DNA from: Melanopsichium pennsylvanicum
Taxonomy: Eukaryota > Basidiomycota > Ustilaginomycetes > Ustilaginales
DNA: 64,000 nucleotides
NCBI GenBank assembly: GCA_900208305.1
Contig: OAPG01000004.1
Span: 744,001 to 808,000, forward strand
Direction: 5' to 3'
Below the pieces are notes generated by a model. It saw nothing but the letters and a program-made list of their open reading frames with translations. It had not been told where the DNA came from and searched no databases. Shown in pieces: positions 43,915 to 54,053 of this stretch (the first letter of the stretch is position 1; each line of letters starts with the position of its first letter). The position numbers and the translations under genes are program-made.

Positions 43915-43996
43915 ATAGCAAATCAAACCGTCTTTATTATTACATGTTAATTTCAAATTTTTAATTTTTTTTTTTCTTGAAGTATCCCATATTTTG

Positions 43997-44024
43997 AAAA
44001 AAAAAAAAAAAAAAAAAAAAAAAA
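43997..44024. repeat. 28-base A homopolymer
   Basis: A pure A run 13 bases from the 3' end of the DNAJC11-like gene. No retroelement body adjoins it, so it does not look like a LINE tail. Confidence 0.85.
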
Positions 44025-44036
44025 TAGTATATGAAT

Positions 44037-46418
44037 TCAGATCTGATGAATGCGCATAGGAATGGCCAATTCGGACCAATCCTCGACTGTAACTGTATGC
44101 ACTTGGGTACGGAAAGAATATACCACCAACAAATGTTTCTTTTCTCCCATCACTGGATCGTGAAAACCAAGCAGGTTCGCTTTGGACCTACTACCTGGAA
44201 CGATGATCTGACCCTTATTCACCAATGCTTGCAATGGCACTTTGACATCCCAATACAACTCCGTAGTCAAATCCATATTGTCATTGTCAATTTCTCGCTC
44301 TGCTCCTGTTGTGTTCGAAGATGAAAGGTTTGCTCTTTCCTCGGCCCAGATCTTTGATGCTTCTTCTTCCACATTGCCTCGACGAAACGTCGATGATGAT
44401 GGAAGGAAACGGGATGGAGGGAAACTATCCTTTCTACCATACCAAGCTTCGAGAATCACCACGCCACCTTTTCTCAACTCGCCTTGAGCCTTTTTCACAG
44501 CTTGATCCCTCAAAACCTCCAATGCCTCTTTTGCCGCCTGCCTCCTTTCCAGAATGAGCTCCTTGTTCTGTTTCCTCAACTCTCCCATTCGGTTCTTCAA
44601 CCTCTTCTGCTTTCTTGGTTCAAAATACCCGTAGTGCAATGCGGTGTATGTGACTGCTGGAACCACACTACACAATGCCACCAAATCCGACCTGAATTCT
44701 CGACTCAACGTGATGGGTAACAAAACCTTTTGTCCCAATCTGTTCAGCTTCACCCTCAAAGTCACGCCTCCAACAGGAAACGCACAATTGAGTCCCAACG
44801 ACAATCGAACATTCTCGGTCAACCTTCGTTCGGCAGAAGTAAACGCACTGATCCCAGAGCCTGTACCGATATTGAACCCTGTTCGTACCTTGACTCCACC
44901 GAGGACCTTTATGGCGTAATCGACCGAAATGCTTTGATCTACCGGCGAAATGGATGTTTGAGTGGTCCAACCACGTCCTTCGTCAATCTGTTTGGTCAAA
45001 CCAACAGATACCGCGGCGGGTTCCCGTCGAATCATCACACCTCTGCTTTCAATGTCCTTGCCCCATCCAAAGATGTTGTAAGTTCCACTCCTGACACTAG
45101 TGAACCCGGTCAAAGTGCTTTTGGAACTGAGACGTTGACCATACGTCACGTTGAACGTGGGTGGAAGCAACAAGGTCTGCAGCGTAGCTTGCCACGAAAA
45201 GAAGCTTTTGGCATCCACTGTGTACTGTCCCTTTGTCGTGATGATCTGAGGTCGGAGGAAAGAGAGTGTGACGTCGGTGAATAGACGCGGACTCCAGTGG
45301 GTTTTGATGGTTCCGACAAGGTTTCCTCCGCCAAGGCCGTTGCGAGAAACCATCTGGCCGGAGAAAGTAGCAGAGATGCGATTGGTCACTTGAGTTTCGA
45401 AGCCATGTTTGCCGATGAGTTGGGCACATCCCACCTGAGCAACCCTATCGGAAAACGTAACGCTTCGAGGAAACACCACAGAAGGCGGAAGAATGGATCC
45501 AGGTGCTTCAGCGGCAACAGGGGTCGTAGGGGTAGCTTGCTGACCCTTTCCGACTGCTGCCGTCGGTAATGGCCCTCTTCGCTGTTGCAGCGAGGTACGC
45601 GAGATTTGACTTGCAGGAGCGAACAGGCTGGTAGCATCGATATGAGCAGTAAAATCTCCTTTGCTTTTGACCAACCCTTCGGCATCCTCGACGATCTTCC
45701 TTCTTCTCTCCCTCTCAAACTCCCTTTCCATAGCTTCTCTACTCCTCCCTCTCACCGCAACTGACCAACTAGATTTGAGACCTTCCTCGCCAAAGTAGTC
45801 ATACACCGTCCTCTTTTCTGGATCACTTAGGATCTCGTACGCCCGTTGGACCTCCCGGAAGCGACTTTCGGCAGCACTCTTTCGAGATGCGTCCTGATGT
45901 TTGTCTGGATGAAGCACAATCGCAAGCGAGCGGTACGAATCCTTGATAGCATCTTGTGTGGCGTCCTTCGGTACATTCAAAAGTGCGTAGAAATATTCCT
46001 TGTCCCTAGCCTGATTAGGGTCGGAGGCGTTGGCGGGAGAGGAAGAAGGATCATGAGCATCACGGAAAGGTCGTCCGCCGAACAGCGGTTCGTCATCACC
46101 GCCCTCGCGCGGGAATGAGCCTTGATTGCCCGAGGATGGGGACTGGTCATAAATAGATGACGCTGTGTGGCTCTGCCCGAAGTCATTGGAGGTTGTGTGG
46201 TTTTGGGAGCTGTGGTGAGACGTGGTAGATGTGCGACCGCTTGGGGATGACGAAGCGCCTGAGTATGGACTCGAAGTGGAAGCGAAGCTAAAGTTGGAGT
46301 CGGGGCTGGAGGATGATGTGCGAGATCGGGTAGAGCTGTCAGAACCAGGTTGGTATGGAGCATAAGGATCATCCTCATCCTCGATCTCTTCTACTGTGGC
46401 TCGTGCTGGAGGTGGCAT
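44037..46418 (-). CDS. DNAJC11: DNAJC11-like J-domain protein, probably mitochondrial
   Basis: The intron-free gene encodes 793 residues. After a disordered Ser-rich and acidic N-terminus (1-135) comes a J domain at 141-211 with the HPD motif at 170-172, the site that stimulates Hsp70. A linker helix (REFERERRR...) and the segment FTAHIDATSLF follow, as in DNAJC11. The C-terminal half is a long region of beta-strand-like sequence, then a coiled segment (KRLKNRMGELRKQNKELILERRQ) and the DUF3395-type end. In animals DNAJC11 binds the MICOS/SAM inner-outer membrane bridge and shapes cristae; the same role here is inferred. No classical presequence is seen. Confidence 0.85.
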   Translation of the reverse strand: MPPPARATVEEIEDEDDPYAPYQPGSDSSTRSRTSSSSPDSNFSFASTSSPYSGASSSPSGRTSTTSHHSSQNHTTSNDFGQSHTASSIYDQSPSSGNQGSFPREGGDDEPLFGGRPFRDAHDPSSSPANASDPNQARDKEYFYALLNVPKDATQDAIKDSYRSLAIVLHPDKHQDASRKSAAESRFREVQRAYEILSDPEKRTVYDYFGEEGLKSSWSVAVRGRSREAMEREFERERRRKIVEDAEGLVKSKGDFTAHIDATSLFAPASQISRTSLQQRRGPLPTAAVGKGQQATPTTPVAAEAPGSILPPSVVFPRSVTFSDRVAQVGCAQLIGKHGFETQVTNRISATFSGQMVSRNGLGGGNLVGTIKTHWSPRLFTDVTLSFLRPQIITTKGQYTVDAKSFFSWQATLQTLLLPPTFNVTYGQRLSSKSTLTGFTSVRSGTYNIFGWGKDIESRGVMIRREPAAVSVGLTKQIDEGRGWTTQTSISPVDQSISVDYAIKVLGGVKVRTGFNIGTGSGISAFTSAERRLTENVRLSLGLNCAFPVGGVTLRVKLNRLGQKVLLPITLSREFRSDLVALCSVVPAVTYTALHYGYFEPRKQKRLKNRMGELRKQNKELILERRQAAKEALEVLRDQAVKKAQGELRKGGVVILEAWYGRKDSFPPSRFLPSSSTFRRGNVEEEASKIWAEERANLSSSNTTGAEREIDNDNMDLTTELYWDVKVPLQALVNKGQIIVPGSRSKANLLGFHDPVMGEKKHLLVVYSFRTQVHTVTVEDWSELAIPMRIHQI

Positions 46419-46846
46419 ATTGGGCTATCTACTGCGTCAACCCCTGAACAGCAGATCTTGATCGGACAGACTTCCGGCTATGGCTGAGTCTTCGAGTGCT
46501 AACTTCGAAGGTCCTGCAGAGGCCTATGTGATTTGAAAGGATGGTCAAAGTGGTAGGTGGACGACAGGATGCGCTAAGAAGGTGGAACAGACGTGGAGGC
46601 TTTGCTTGACCCTGAGCCAAATTTCATTTCCCGAAAGCCGGCGAAAAACGAGAAGGCCGTGCGAGAAAGCCGCGCTTTTCGTGCCGCTTAGCTCAGTTTG
46701 GGTGGCACACGAAATCGACTCGATTCGCATACACGAACATACTTCTATGTCCAGATCCTCGAATGGGCGTCGTTCTGAGGCTGTATCACGCATGTAGATG
46801 CTACAGTATGTCTTCGTTGCATTGCAGCGTGTATGAGATCGTATGA
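46419..46846. other. Intergenic region DNAJC11-like / Med5-like
   Basis: It holds the DNAJC11-like promoter and the 3' end of the next gene, with one TACAGTA at 46802. No gene is seen. Confidence 0.55.
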
Positions 46847-49800
46847 TCAGGATGATAACAGAAAGGTTAACCAGTCGATCAACCCCCTCTCTTCTCTTCC
46901 AGCGGCAGCTTTTGATGTGTCAGCATCGCATTCTCCAGTTTCAGCACCAAGTTCGATGTCGAGGTTGAGGTTGTCTAGTATAGCATTCTCCAGTGCAATC
47001 CAATTAGAGCTTCTCATCCTACCGTTTGCGCTTCGCGAGCTCTTAAGTTTGAACAACCCATACGCGAGCATGTCAGTAATCTGCTTGGAAGTGACTCTGA
47101 AGCGTGGGTCGGTCATGAGCGCGGCAACTGAAGGTCCCGTTGTAGTGTTCTGGTCACCATTAGCACCGTCTGGGCCCGTTGTACTGGGAAGAGGTGGTGT
47201 GTTCGGCTCTCCTTCGAGCATGGCTCCCCTACCCCCTCCTTCACTGCCACCACCAGCGGTCTGCTTGACTTGTAGAGAACCAGGTCTAGTTGCGCTCGAG
47301 GCTAGAGCGAAAATCCCGTCGGCAGGGTCGTAAGCGTTTGGCTTAGACGTCGTCGCGCGGATTGTTCCGAAAGCACGTGTGAGTCCTAGAATCAGAACAA
47401 GAATACGTATAACTGCGTCTATCGTAGTACTCTCAAGCGATGCTAGATCCAGATGCTGGATGAAGCTCAACACGGGATGGACGCCGACGGTGGTTGATGA
47501 TGCGACGAGGGAGAGGTAAGCTGCGAAAGCCTTTTGCTCCCCACTGCTCGAAGCCACGCCTGCTTTTCCGACTGCCGTGACGAAGCTGCCAGACCTCGGC
47601 ACAGTCGTGAATAGAGAATAGAGCTGTCCTGCCTCGCCTTTCTCGGCCTCTCCCGCTGAATTACGCAACCAAGAGTCACCGCTCCTACTGAGCAGCTCGG
47701 CCGTAGCTCCGCTCGCCTCCATCCTCGCTTTCAAGCTTGCCAGATTGAACGATTCGCATCCACTCTCCAGAACATTTACACCTTCCGAAGCATGCACAAA
47801 GGTACTAAACGCTCCCGCAATCACCTGCCTCACACTGGAAGGGCATGCGTCCGTATCCACCAATAGCGCCAACACCTCCAAATGTATTGTTTTCGAGTTG
47901 GCGCTTCTCCTCAACCCATTGGCCAAGATCCCATCACTCGACGGCACGTCTACTACGCTCGCCTGCAGTCCGGAATCGCTCAAGAAGTCAAGAACAGGCT
48001 GCATGGGTGCTCTGGTTATCTCGCCTAAAAGCCAGATGAGGGCACCGGGAAGCGCAAAGGAGAGAAGATCTTGGAGAAAGTAGCTAAGCCCTCCTCGGAG
48101 TGTCTCGAGGTCGATCACGCCATATTGGCACGCAGATATGGACTGAGAGAAGAGCAAGGGCGAGAGACGCAGAAGCGTCGTGGGAGGAGACGCAGAAATG
48201 AGGTCATCGGATATCCCTTCGTTTCCGAACAGCGCATGGATCCAGCGAGATACCAGGTTGCGTTCGTCTTCCGATAGCGTAGAGAGAGGGTAGCATGTGG
48301 AGCTTGTTGACAAGTGTAAGGCCAGAAATGGGGGTCGGTGGTCTGCAGGTCGTGGCGCTGAAGACGCGTCCGTGTCCATATCATCATTTGGTACCAAGTA
48401 TCGAGAGATGCGGGATGGCGGGATACTGTAACGATAGCACAGAAGCTGTGCGAACAGGAGAATGTTGGAGAGAGTCGAAGGCTCGTCACTTGTCTGGCCC
48501 ACGTCTTGACGGTCGAGTACGCTTGCCAAGGGGTCCACCAATTGTACTGGATCGATGTAGATCATGATCGTGTCCAGCATCGATCCGCCTTCGCAAACTT
48601 CTTCGGACAATGCCTTGCACCAACGTGCAATACTTTCGAGATCTTGCTGTTCGAGCCAGCCCTGCATTTGGAGTACGAGCTGGCGGGCAAAGATGAAATG
48701 CGTGCCGGGATCGGATGCAACCCTGTTGAGCAATTCCAGAGGGTCATCAGTGGAGATGCGTGTCTCGAAAAGAGCGTCGAGTGCCAGGCCTTCCAACTGC
48801 GCATCCATGCGGAGAGACTGTGTGAGGCTCTGAACTTCGGACGCAAGTTTATGTCCGTCGGGAAATTCATCCGCGATAGCCTCGGGTCGAGCCAATGAGT
48901 GCTCGATGCACGCTCTTAACAGCCATGCCTTGATGGGCTGAACAGGCGGGCTGTCAAGCCCGACAAGATCAGTCATCACATCACCACCTGACTCTTCACC
49001 GCCAAAATCACCACTATTTTGCTGCGGCTGGAGGGTCGCGCTTTCGCACGTGTTCAGTCTGTCCGCCAAGACCAGCAGACTCGATCTCAGCGCCGCTTCC
49101 AGTCTGACGTGAGGTGGTTCCAGCCTCTGTCCTCTCAGCGGCAGATCTTGGTGAGCATCCAACCACTGCTCGAGCTGCAGCACCAACTCTGGGATCATGC
49201 CGCACAACGCGTGCCTCCAAATAGCCGCATACACTTCGGCACCTTTGAAAGCAGGAGGTTGCTCCACCACGCTCGCGCACGCCTCGATGGCCGAAACCAA
49301 CAACTCAAAGTAGAACGCTGTGAGACTCTTTTCGAGTGTGAGTGATGGAGCGGCGGCGTTGCGTCGAGCGAGAAAGAGCGTTTTGACAGCGTCGAGTTTT
49401 GTGTCCCAAGCCACGTGTTTGTCGACGAGAAGATGCATGAGGAATGCTATCTCTGGTTCGACTTGGGGTTTGGAGGGTGGCGATATGGCGGTGATGTCGA
49501 CGAAATGATCCCATGTTACCCTGCTCTGTGCAACTTGAAGTGTTTCGGCTTTCTTGCGGCGTGTTTGAAGTGAGGCGGAAGAGGAGGCAGAGGACTCGGT
49601 GAGTGCTTGGCTGATGTGTTCGATGACGCCGATCTGGCTGGTCAAAGAGCGCAGGAGGGCGATCTCGTCTTTCCAAGCTGGGTTCATGGACTGGAGGACT
49701 GCTTCAATCTCGGCAACGGACGTCTTGGACATTGACCGTGTCTGATCTGAGATCTCATGTGTGGGTCTGGATTGGGGATCTTTGGATGCTTGGGCGGCGG

Positions 49801-50536
49801 AAAGGCGCTGGATGACGTGTGCGAGGAGGGCCTGTCCGACATTGATCAGGACAGTAATGGCTACGCGTGGTGCGAGCAAATTTTGCGGTGACGAGATGTT
49901 GGGTTCAGCAGCCAGCGCTAAGAGACGTAGATTGGAGACGATGAATACGAGCGCTGCTGGCGCGACGGCCGCATCGTTGGACGTTGTGCCGAGATGATTT
50001 GCTGGCGAAGAGATGTTTGATGATCTGTGCTCGGAGTCGGTGCGTGCAAAGAGGTGCTGCAGCAGATGGACGAATGACGAGTCAGATACTCGAAAGGGTA
50101 CAGGAGCTTGGAAGGTGACGAGGAGACCCTGCCCTATGACAGACGAGATGGTTTCAATGGCCGGAACACTGGAGGCTGCGGTGCCTCGAACATTTGCGAG
50201 GAGGTGAAGGGTGACGGTGATGACGTCGGTGAGGGGGCCTTGATCGGGTGTGACTCCAGAGCGATTTGCACTTCCATATATGATGGCTTGCAGGTATTCG
50301 ATGAGTAGCGGATCGATAGAGGATTGGGAGAGGATGTATTGGACCAGTGTTCCGGCGACGTATGAGGATGCAGGGGAAGGAGTGTGGACATTGTCACCCT
50401 CCTTGTTGTGTTGTGCTGCTTGAATTCTTCTAGCTAATTGATGCAGCAGAGAGAGCCACATTGACTGAGGCAAACGCCTAGAAAGAGCTTGCAGAAGCAG
50501 CTTTTGAATGAGCTGCTGGGCCTCGTCTTGCGACAT
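46847..50536 (-). CDS. Large helical protein, possibly Mediator subunit Med5 (Nut1)
   Basis: The intron-free gene encodes 1229 residues with alpha-helical repeats throughout and no enzyme motif. The N-terminus (residues 1-35) is a basic/hydrophobic helix pair. Serine-rich linkers separate helical blocks; one block has TWDHFVDITAISPPSKPQ and a following WRHALCGMIPELVLQLEQW segment, which recall the Med5/Nut1 tail subunit. Length and pattern fit, but the family is poorly conserved and I could not confirm it by alignment. If correct, it belongs to the tail module of Mediator, which links activators to RNA polymerase II. It is divergent from the vacuolar transporter gene. Confidence 0.6.
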   Translation of the reverse strand: MSQDEAQQLIQKLLLQALSRRLPQSMWLSLLHQLARRIQAAQHNKEGDNVHTPSPASSYVAGTLVQYILSQSSIDPLLIEYLQAIIYGSANRSGVTPDQGPLTDVITVTLHLLANVRGTAASSVPAIETISSVIGQGLLVTFQAPVPFRVSDSSFVHLLQHLFARTDSEHRSSNISSPANHLGTTSNDAAVAPAALVFIVSNLRLLALAAEPNISSPQNLLAPRVAITVLINVGQALLAHVIQRLSAAQASKDPQSRPTHEISDQTRSMSKTSVAEIEAVLQSMNPAWKDEIALLRSLTSQIGVIEHISQALTESSASSSASLQTRRKKAETLQVAQSRVTWDHFVDITAISPPSKPQVEPEIAFLMHLLVDKHVAWDTKLDAVKTLFLARRNAAAPSLTLEKSLTAFYFELLVSAIEACASVVEQPPAFKGAEVYAAIWRHALCGMIPELVLQLEQWLDAHQDLPLRGQRLEPPHVRLEAALRSSLLVLADRLNTCESATLQPQQNSGDFGGEESGGDVMTDLVGLDSPPVQPIKAWLLRACIEHSLARPEAIADEFPDGHKLASEVQSLTQSLRMDAQLEGLALDALFETRISTDDPLELLNRVASDPGTHFIFARQLVLQMQGWLEQQDLESIARWCKALSEEVCEGGSMLDTIMIYIDPVQLVDPLASVLDRQDVGQTSDEPSTLSNILLFAQLLCYRYSIPPSRISRYLVPNDDMDTDASSAPRPADHRPPFLALHLSTSSTCYPLSTLSEDERNLVSRWIHALFGNEGISDDLISASPPTTLLRLSPLLFSQSISACQYGVIDLETLRGGLSYFLQDLLSFALPGALIWLLGEITRAPMQPVLDFLSDSGLQASVVDVPSSDGILANGLRRSANSKTIHLEVLALLVDTDACPSSVRQVIAGAFSTFVHASEGVNVLESGCESFNLASLKARMEASGATAELLSRSGDSWLRNSAGEAEKGEAGQLYSLFTTVPRSGSFVTAVGKAGVASSSGEQKAFAAYLSLVASSTTVGVHPVLSFIQHLDLASLESTTIDAVIRILVLILGLTRAFGTIRATTSKPNAYDPADGIFALASSATRPGSLQVKQTAGGGSEGGGRGAMLEGEPNTPPLPSTTGPDGANGDQNTTTGPSVAALMTDPRFRVTSKQITDMLAYGLFKLKSSRSANGRMRSSNWIALENAILDNLNLDIELGAETGECDADTSKAAAGREERGLIDWLTFLLSS

Positions 50537-51236
50537 GATGGGGTACTGTATGCGCGCTCAAGTCGGAGCTGATCGACGCGGATAATCTATGGTAGCATGA
50601 CGTATTCAGCGTGATGGCAGTGGCAGCCGAGAGCTTTGCCAAAGACTGTAGCGAATCAACAACTGCCAAGAGGGTAAGCTTAGAGCCAGAATAGAAGGTG
50701 AGTTGGAGCTGTGGATACAAGTGGTTGAGAAGATTGGATCAAGCTCCAGGGTCCATAAGAGCTCATTGGATCCGAACCCCCATCGGGCATTTTGAATTCA
50801 GACTGAACGATTATCGATCTTTCTCCTAAGTCTAACATGAATAAGAAAAATAAAAATAAAAAATAAAAAAAAAGCTCACAAACTTTAAGCAGCACACTCA
50901 CAAATTCAGCAGCAGCTCGGGATCCCTGTCCGACCCAATTCCAACACCACCTAACTTATACAAGGTGCTTGCTCTGTACTTTGTGCTCCCTCGTGTCTTG
51001 TGCCACTCATTCTCACACAGCATATTTCGTTCCGTTCTCTTCACCATCCTAACCATCCTGCCACACGCACCATCATTTTTATTGGATTAGCTACACCTGC
51101 TTCGTCACTTGCGTAGCGCCGATTCAATAGGCGAGTACTCAGCAACTGGCATTGGCATTGGCATTGGCTGGCTTTTGATAGCATACACCTCGCCAAAAAC
51201 GTATCACGCTCATCCTCGAGCCTCTCACCGCCTACC
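50537..51236. other. Divergent promoter region, Med5-like / transporter
   Basis: It contains an A-rich stretch (50838-50874), a triplicated ggcatt-type hexamer near 51148-51170 and TACTGTA at 50544, only 8 bp from the Med5-like ATG. No gene is seen. Confidence 0.55.
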
Positions 51237-53534
51237 ATGTCGACACCAAACTCGAATGCCAACGGCAAGGGCAGAGTTATTCCTTCGCCTCGTCCTCACG
51301 CTGCAGACGATGTTTCATCCACCCCTATCCGCTCACCTGCGCGCGCTTTCGGCGACGCTGTTGGCCACGCCTCTCCCTCGCTTCCCAACATCCCACCCCG
51401 CATCGGCTCTCCCTCAGCTGAACCCCTCAACCTCTACTCGTCCTCCCAGCACCGTCACGATTCATCTGTCTTCGCTTCCTCCTTCCAGCGAACCACCTCC
51501 ATCGAACCTTCTTCTCGCGATTCCGCCTCGCTCGCTCCACCTTCCGCCGACTCGGGCGTCTCCACCCCCACCAACATTGACAACATCGACAACCTCCCCA
51601 TCTCGGACGAGCGCAAAGCTCGCATCATAGAACGTCATCTTGCTCGTCCTGCCGATGCCGCCAATCGCGACTCGATCTCTGCAACCTCGATCCAATCCAC
51701 TGACAACACCGATGAGAGCTTTACCAGCCAAGACGACATCAATCACGGCTCTTCCACGCCCATCCCCGCCAGCGCTAGTGCCGATGTCACCATCGAATCC
51801 CCTAGCGAGATCGTCTTCGAAAACGTAGATGAAACCTATCGCGGTCCGCACCAGATGCAAGGTGGAGCTATCACAGATGATGTGTACCGATGGGCGCATA
51901 AGAACAGGCGGGTTTCCACCAAGAGAACTAGAAGTGAGAGTCTACACATGCCAAGAACCGCTACCATCGACCCAGAACTTGACGTCCAGGGGATCAAGGA
52001 GCCCGGTGGATTTAGAAGGTTCTTTGTCATCAATCAGGCCGAACAGCAGGGCAGGGCACCTCCAAGAGCGCTTCGCAGCTTTATCGACTTCCTCAGTCTC
52101 TACGGTCACTTTGCCGGAGAGTTCCTTGAGGAAGAGGACGAAGAAGACGAAGATGAAGCAGACCAAGACGAGGATGAGGATGAGGATTCACGCGCCATCC
52201 CAGGTACGAGTCGTGCTGCGGGTACCGGTGATACCGAACGCTCGGGTCTGCTTCGCCGTCGAGGTTTACACCGCAACGACACGCAGGCACGCATGCGTAA
52301 GGCTAGTAAAGAGCGTCGCCGAGGTGAAGCCTCTGTGCTGGACGCTGTCATGATGCTGCTCAAATCCTTTGTCGGTACCGGTGTCCTCTTTCTCGGTAAA
52401 GCTTTCTACAACGGTGGTCTGCTCTTCTCCACCATCACTCTCTGCTCCGTTGCCATCATCTCTCTCGTCTCCTTCCTGTTACTCGTCAAGACCAATCTCA
52501 ACTGCCCTGGCTCCTTTGGTGATATGGGTGGCATCCTGTTCGGACCTCGTATGCGTTTCGCCATTTTGGCTTCCATTGTCCTGTCTCAGCTCGGCTTTGT
52601 CGCGGCATACACCGTGTTTGTCGCACAGAACATGCAGGCGTTCGTGCTCGCCGTCACGCACTGCAAAACGCTTGTACCCATCTGGGCGCTCATTCTGGCT
52701 CAAATGGCCGTCTTTCTCCCGCTCTCGCTCATTCGACGCATTGCAAAGCTTTCGACCACCGCGCTCATCGCCGACGTTTTCATCCTTTTCGGCATCGTCT
52801 ACCTGTACTGGTACGAGATTGGCAAGGTTGCCAACCAAGGACTCGCAGATGTGGTCATGTTTAACAGCAAGGATTTCCCGCTGTTCATTGGTACGGCGGT
52901 GTTTACTTTTGAAGGTATCGGGTTGGTGATTCCGATCACAGAGAGTATGAAGGAGCCCGAAAAGTTTCCCAGAGCTTTGACGGGTGTGATGGCGGGTGTC
53001 ATGGTGCTTTTTGCGTCTGCGGGTGCACTGTCGTACATGGCTTTCGGATCGGAGATCCAGACGGTGGTGATCACCAATTTGCCGCAGAATTCGAGGTTTG
53101 TTCAGGCGATGCAGTTCCTGTATTCGATTGCCATCTTGCTATCGACGCCGTTGCAGCTTTTCCCGGCGTTGGCGGTGCTCGAAAAGGGCATTTTCACAAA
53201 AAGTGGCAAGTACAACTGGAAGGTTAAGACCGAGAAGAACTTGTTCCGATTCTTGGTGGTGGCGGTATGTTGTTTGACGGCTTGGGCAGGCGCGAATGAT
53301 TTGGATAAGTTTGTTTCTTTGATCGGTTCGGTGGCTTGTGTGCCATTGTGCTTTATCTATCCTCCACTTTTGCATCTCAAGGCAAATGCGACGAGGAGAG
53401 CGACAAAGGCGTTGAATTATGCTATGTTGGTCTTTGGGGTGGTTTGTGTCCTGTTTGCAGGGAGTCAGACCATAAAGGCTATGTTGGAAAGTTCGAAACC
53501 TAGTGGTCCTCCTCGTTGCTCCCCTCGCGTTTGA
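51237..53534 (+). CDS. AVT3: Vacuolar amino-acid transporter, AVT3/AVT4 type
   Basis: The intron-free gene encodes 765 residues of the AAAP family. Residues 1-360 are cytosolic and disordered, with a very acidic run (EEEDEEDEDEADQDEDEDED). The transport domain begins at about 365 with DAVMMLLKSFVGTGVLFLGKAFYNGG, followed by about 11 membrane spans; FEGIGLVIPITESMKEP is a family hallmark of the AVT3/4 branch. Yeast Avt3 and Avt4 export neutral amino acids from the vacuole, and both have long cytosolic N-termini like this one. Substrate and membrane here are inferred from that match. Confidence 0.92.
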   Translation: MSTPNSNANGKGRVIPSPRPHAADDVSSTPIRSPARAFGDAVGHASPSLPNIPPRIGSPSAEPLNLYSSSQHRHDSSVFASSFQRTTSIEPSSRDSASLAPPSADSGVSTPTNIDNIDNLPISDERKARIIERHLARPADAANRDSISATSIQSTDNTDESFTSQDDINHGSSTPIPASASADVTIESPSEIVFENVDETYRGPHQMQGGAITDDVYRWAHKNRRVSTKRTRSESLHMPRTATIDPELDVQGIKEPGGFRRFFVINQAEQQGRAPPRALRSFIDFLSLYGHFAGEFLEEEDEEDEDEADQDEDEDEDSRAIPGTSRAAGTGDTERSGLLRRRGLHRNDTQARMRKASKERRRGEASVLDAVMMLLKSFVGTGVLFLGKAFYNGGLLFSTITLCSVAIISLVSFLLLVKTNLNCPGSFGDMGGILFGPRMRFAILASIVLSQLGFVAAYTVFVAQNMQAFVLAVTHCKTLVPIWALILAQMAVFLPLSLIRRIAKLSTTALIADVFILFGIVYLYWYEIGKVANQGLADVVMFNSKDFPLFIGTAVFTFEGIGLVIPITESMKEPEKFPRALTGVMAGVMVLFASAGALSYMAFGSEIQTVVITNLPQNSRFVQAMQFLYSIAILLSTPLQLFPALAVLEKGIFTKSGKYNWKVKTEKNLFRFLVVAVCCLTAWAGANDLDKFVSLIGSVACVPLCFIYPPLLHLKANATRRATKALNYAMLVFGVVCVLFAGSQTIKAMLESSKPSGPPRCSPRV

Positions 53535-54053
53535 AAAAGAAAAGGAAAAACAGAAAAAAGGCTCGACTAAGATTGGGTGTAAGATGGCATCAGGTGTGGT
53601 GTAGGTTCGAGGTGTCAATGATAGGTTAACTTGGCTCAAAGGCTCTTCGAGTACATGGTGTTTTGTCTCCTTTTTGTTTCTATGATCGGCTTTCTTCATC
53701 CCTTCGTTGTCTCTATGCGGAGAGCTCGCAGTACATAATTCATGTTCATTCGTTAGAGTCATTGTCTCTCACAAGACCGTTTCTTTCCGTGATTTGAGTG
53801 GCCAAACCCAGCGGAGACGATCACCCTCATCATTGTCAGGGGTCAGACCAGTTCAATACACTCTTACTCAAGCTGTCAAAAATCGCGCTCGTTCATGGTC
53901 CCCGAACTTAGTGGCACGAGGCTCACGAGGCTCTCAACATCATCACAGATTGATCCAAACATCCTTTCTTCTCGATAGCTATGGAGTTCACATGTTGATT
54001 AACAAAGCAGTCAAAGAGGATGGACTAGTGAGTCTTTACGGAAGTCTGTTTTT
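53535..54053. other. Convergent 3' region transporter / peroxiredoxin
   Basis: A 0.5-kb stretch where two genes end toward each other. No gene or notable repeat is recognised. Confidence 0.55.

Larger units (their letters stand above)
43631..44036. other. Convergent 3' region DCP1 / DNAJC11-like
   Basis: About 400 bp with very low complexity: T-rich runs, a GA microsatellite and a 28-base A run. It must contain both 3' ends and terminators. Confidence 0.65.

Noticed and set aside
43997..44024. A run as a second LINE tail
   Set aside because: No retroelement sequence lies on either side; simple homopolymer expansion in an AT-rich terminator region is enough.
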